NCBI GenBank assembly: GCA_030550095.1 | Contig: JAUQQA010000017.1 | Location: forward strand, 1-44,441 | Origin: Chloroflexota bacterium | GTDB lineage: Bacteria > Chloroflexota > Anaerolineae > J036 > Brachytrichaceae | DNA: 44,441 bases | Direction of reading: 5' to 3' | Part shown: positions 42,221 to 44,441 of the stretch, piece by piece | How positions within the stretch are numbered: the stretch's first letter is position 1 | How the letters are laid out: each line of letters starts with the position of its first letter | Notes under the pieces: generated by a model | What the model was told of the DNA's origin: nothing | Databases searched by the model: none | Seen by the model: the letters and a program-made list of their open reading frames with translations, nothing else | Program-made: the position numbers and the translations under genes

Positions 42221-44176
42221 ATGACAGCGACAACCAGCAACCCAAGCGCGGCGGCTGCATCTCGGGCGCGGAAACGCAAGAAGATTGACATCCCTTATGA
42301 CCGCTGGCCCAACCGACTCAAGCGTGCGTTCAAGAGCTTCATCAAGATCACGCTCTTGATCAGCCTCGGGGTCACGATTTACATGCTGGCAACCATTGAC
42401 GATGTCTCGCTTAACATCTTCTTCACCATCCTCGAGGAGCTTGTTCGGCTCGTCCTCTACGTTGTCACGATTCTCTTCAGCATCATCCTTCAGTTTGGTT
42501 TGATCTTCTGGTTCCTCTCGCGCCCCGATGCCGAGATCATCCGCCCTGGTGACGACACTACCGTGACCTTCGACGACTATTGGGGGCAGCCTCAGTTGGT
42601 CAAGCTCGTCAAGCAGTGGATGAGCCTGCTGCGCGACCGCAAGGAGTTTGAAAAGATGGGCGGTCGCTACATCAGCGGCTTGCTGCTCTACGGGCCTCCG
42701 GGCACAGGCAAGACGATGCTCGCCAAAGCCATTGCAGGTGAATCGGGCATGGCGTTCATCAGCGCGCAGGGCACGAGCTTCCAGGGCATGTTCTGGGGCA
42801 TGGACATTCTGCGCGTGCTGCGCTTTTGCAAGTGGGCGCGCGATTTGGCGAAGAAATACGGCGCATGTGTGGCTTACATTGACGAAATTGACGCTGTGGG
42901 CATGAACCGCGGCGGCGTGCGCGGCAGCGGCCCGATGGTCGGCAGCTTCACGGGCTTCGGGCTGGGCATGTTTGCGCTCTCGACGCTGCTCAGTCAGATG
43001 GATGGCATGAACAAGCCCACGCGCAAGGAGAAATTCCTGCGCCGTCTGTATCGCTTCTTCGGCAAGGAATACAAGCCCAAGCGCGATTGGCATGTGATCT
43101 GGATGGGCAGCACCAACCGCCCTGACGTGCTCGACCCCGCGCTCACACGCTCCGGCCGTCTGGACACAAAGATCGCCGTTGACCCACCCGACCGCGCCAG
43201 CCGCCGCCAGATCATCGAGGGCTATCTGAGCAAGATCGCCCACGATGAGACCGTGGATGTCGAGGCTATCGTCGCCGACACCGCCGGCATGACCCCCGCA
43301 GACATCGCAGGCGCAATCACCAAAGATGCCGTACGCATCGCCTTCTTTGAAGGTCGGCGCAAGGTCAGCCAGAAAGACATTGACCGCGCGCTGATGGAGC
43401 AAACGCTGGGCATGGAGTCGCCGATCGAGGAAATGGATGAGCACCAGCGCCGCGTGCTTGCCTATCACGAGGCAGGACACGCCGTCGCGCAATACTACGT
43501 GATGCCCGATCAGAAGATCGTGCGCGCGACGATCGTGCGCCTCACCACGGGCGCGCTGGGTCACGTGATGCCTGTGGACACGGTGGATCAGCACGTTGAG
43601 CCTGTGATGCGCTACGCCTACGAGATCATCGTCGCGTTGGCTGGGCGCGCTGCGGAGAAGATTCTGACCGGCGAGATTTACAACTCCGTTGCTGGTGACT
43701 ACATGACCGTGCAACGCAACTTGTGGCTGATGGCGCGCACGGGCTTCTTTGGTCCCGCGCTTGCGATGAAGGCGACCAACGAGACGCTACTCGGCGAAGA
43801 CGAACGCTTGGCGCGCTACTGGCTGCAAATGGAGGAGATCACGGAGCAGTTGTTGCGCCGCCACTGGCGCGAGGTCACGGCGCTTGCGGAAGAGCTGTTG
43901 GTGAAGAGCACGCTCAACGGCAAAGAGGTGGTGGAGATCATCGAAGCAAACCAGTCGCCTGAGGCCCTGCGCGAGGAGACGATCATCCCGCGCACGCTGG
44001 CAGCCATGCGCGCGCAGGCGCTTGCCGAGGTGCGGCGTGGAGGTGCTTACCCGCCGTCAAACTCGCTACACGCACCCAACGGCAGCAACGGAAGCGCGCC
44101 CGAGGAAGACGTGATCGTCATCAACGGCTCATCGAACGGGGCCCACGGGAACGCACCTTCGTCCTCAGCCAGCTAG
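42221..44176 (+). CDS. FtsH-like membrane AAA+ zinc protease, divergent
   Basis: This protein has 651 residues. Two membrane helices (about 44-62 and 73-103) are joined by a short loop, so the usual outer domain is missing. The AAA module has GPPGTGKTMLAKAI, Walker B VAYIDEIDAVG, and STNRPDVLDPALTRSGRLD with both arginine-finger positions. A basic insert of about 25 residues (KEKFLRRLYRFFGKEYKPKRD) lies before the STN motif. The pore loop reads MFWG rather than the usual FVG. The peptidase has HEAGHAVAQYY and the third metal ligand in AGDYMTV. A low-complexity Ser/Asn/Gly tail ends the protein. It probably degrades membrane proteins. Its divergence leaves a second, housekeeping ftsH elsewhere likely. 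Confidence 0.88.
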   Translation: MTATTSNPSAAAASRARKRKKIDIPYDRWPNRLKRAFKSFIKITLLISLGVTIYMLATIDDVSLNIFFTILEELVRLVLYVVTILFSIILQFGLIFWFLSRPDAEIIRPGDDTTVTFDDYWGQPQLVKLVKQWMSLLRDRKEFEKMGGRYISGLLLYGPPGTGKTMLAKAIAGESGMAFISAQGTSFQGMFWGMDILRVLRFCKWARDLAKKYGACVAYIDEIDAVGMNRGGVRGSGPMVGSFTGFGLGMFALSTLLSQMDGMNKPTRKEKFLRRLYRFFGKEYKPKRDWHVIWMGSTNRPDVLDPALTRSGRLDTKIAVDPPDRASRRQIIEGYLSKIAHDETVDVEAIVADTAGMTPADIAGAITKDAVRIAFFEGRRKVSQKDIDRALMEQTLGMESPIEEMDEHQRRVLAYHEAGHAVAQYYVMPDQKIVRATIVRLTTGALGHVMPVDTVDQHVEPVMRYAYEIIVALAGRAAEKILTGEIYNSVAGDYMTVQRNLWLMARTGFFGPALAMKATNETLLGEDERLARYWLQMEEITEQLLRRHWREVTALAEELLVKSTLNGKEVVEIIEANQSPEALREETIIPRTLAAMRAQALAEVRRGGAYPPSNSLHAPNGSNGSAPEEDVIVINGSSNGAHGNAPSSSAS

Positions 44177-44191
44177 ATCGCACAACGTGAC

Positions 44192-44227
44192 GCTGCGGCG
44201 TGCCACGCACAGCTTGGCACGCGCAGC
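44192..44227 (+). terminator. Strong hairpin after the ftsH-like gene
   Basis: The left arm GCTGC-G-GCGTGCC (44192-44204) pairs with GGCACGC-GCAGC (44216-44227), giving 12 pairs with one bulged G and an 11-base loop. It begins 15 bases after the stop. No T-run follows, so it may be a Rho-assisted or 3'-end-protecting hairpin. Confidence 0.5.
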
Positions 44228-44314
44228 CCACACAAGTGACCATCAGTCGGGTTCAACAATGTCTTTGACCCCGTACCCAAGCACTGCGTGGGTGCGGCGT
44301 ATGATTGAGCTGAC

Positions 44315-44441
44315 ATGAGCAGCGCATCTACTGAGCAACATCGCGCAATTGCTGCAGGGCAAGGACCTGTGCGCGTCGCCATCGTCACCGTGAGCGATAC
44401 CCGCACCCGCGAGAACGACACAGGGGGCGACTTAATCGAGC
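44315..44441 (+). CDS. MoaB/MogA-type molybdenum cofactor protein, partial
   Basis: The first 42 residues are visible before the right edge. VRVAIVTVSDTRTRENDTGGDLI is the typical start of MoaB/MogA, which adenylates molybdopterin before metal insertion. TATGAT (44300-44305) ends 9 bases before the ATG, and no ribosome site is seen. The tungsten/molybdenum oxidoreductase at 23944 would need this pathway, though it is distant. Confidence 0.85.
   Translation, partial: MSSASTEQHRAIAAGQGPVRVAIVTVSDTRTRENDTGGDLIE

Noticed and set aside
42170-43714. 514-codon open frame antisense to the ftsH-like gene
   Set aside because: It mirrors a well-conserved AAA protease, is rich in His/Ala/Arg typical of shadow frames in GC-rich DNA, and has no ribosome site or recognisable motif.
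44230-44300. tRNA-like GGTTCAA segment downstream of the ftsH-like gene
   Set aside because: No acceptor, D or anticodon stems can be drawn around it.

Overview
The window is GC-rich, densely packed bacterial DNA. No gap between genes exceeds about 210 bases, and adjacent genes repeatedly overlap by ATGA, GTGA or TAATG. Gene content (Csx3 fused to a P-loop domain, classical MenF/D/B/E menaquinone synthesis, bifunctional-nuclease-family proteins, an unusual FtsH-like protease) suggests Chloroflexota, possibly a thermophilic or filamentous member. That assignment is inference; no rRNA or tRNA was seen to support it.

Region 1 (1-13155) is a type III CRISPR interference and signalling locus, closest to subtype III-D. 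One minus-strand operon runs from a strong sigma70-type promoter at 10388-10416 through a Can2/Card1-like CARF protein, Cas10, a Csm3-like Cas7, Csx10, a tandem-RAMP Cas7, Csx19, a TIGR03986-type RAMP with a cold-shock-like tail, and a CARF protein of the APE2256 family cut by the window edge. Beyond the promoter lie a CARF-LuxR-type HTH protein and, divergently, a P-loop/Csx3 protein whose start codon overlaps that of the regulator. No array, cas1, cas2 or cas6 is visible. The locus can be read as a cyclic-oligoadenylate (cOA) circuit: Cas10 makes the messenger, ring-nuclease-type proteins remove it, and two further CARF proteins sense it. One sensor has a DNA-binding domain, and the other lacks the usual E-x-K residues of its nuclease motif.

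Region 2 (13163-20133) is a tightly overlapped minus-strand operon, tetR-menF-menD-menB-menE-aroF, which takes chorismate toward menaquinone and adds a DAHP synthase. A perfect 14-bp inverted repeat sits on the predicted transcription start of tetR, which suggests autoregulation.

Region 3 (20177-31724) holds isocitrate dehydrogenase, a speD-speE polyamine pair behind a structured leader that can mask the ribosome-binding site, a secreted protein, a tungsten-type aldehyde ferredoxin oxidoreductase, a copper chaperone plus CopA, a beta-lactamase-fold hydrolase, an M20 amidohydrolase and an arginine-deiminase-like enzyme.

Region 4 (31721-39747) is a long minus-strand run: biotin carboxylase, a FecR-like anchored protein, two tandem bifunctional-nuclease-family proteins, a family 2 glycosyltransferase, a coiled-coil nuclease-like protein, a plant/yeast-type chorismate mutase and a divergent glycerol-1-phosphate-dehydrogenase-like protein.

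Region 5 (39779-44441) has a phosphoesterase, a MazG fusion, an FtsH-like AAA protease and the start of a MoaB/MogA gene. Several genes in regions 3 and 5 have a -10-like hexamer 6-9 bases before the start codon, suggesting leaderless transcripts.
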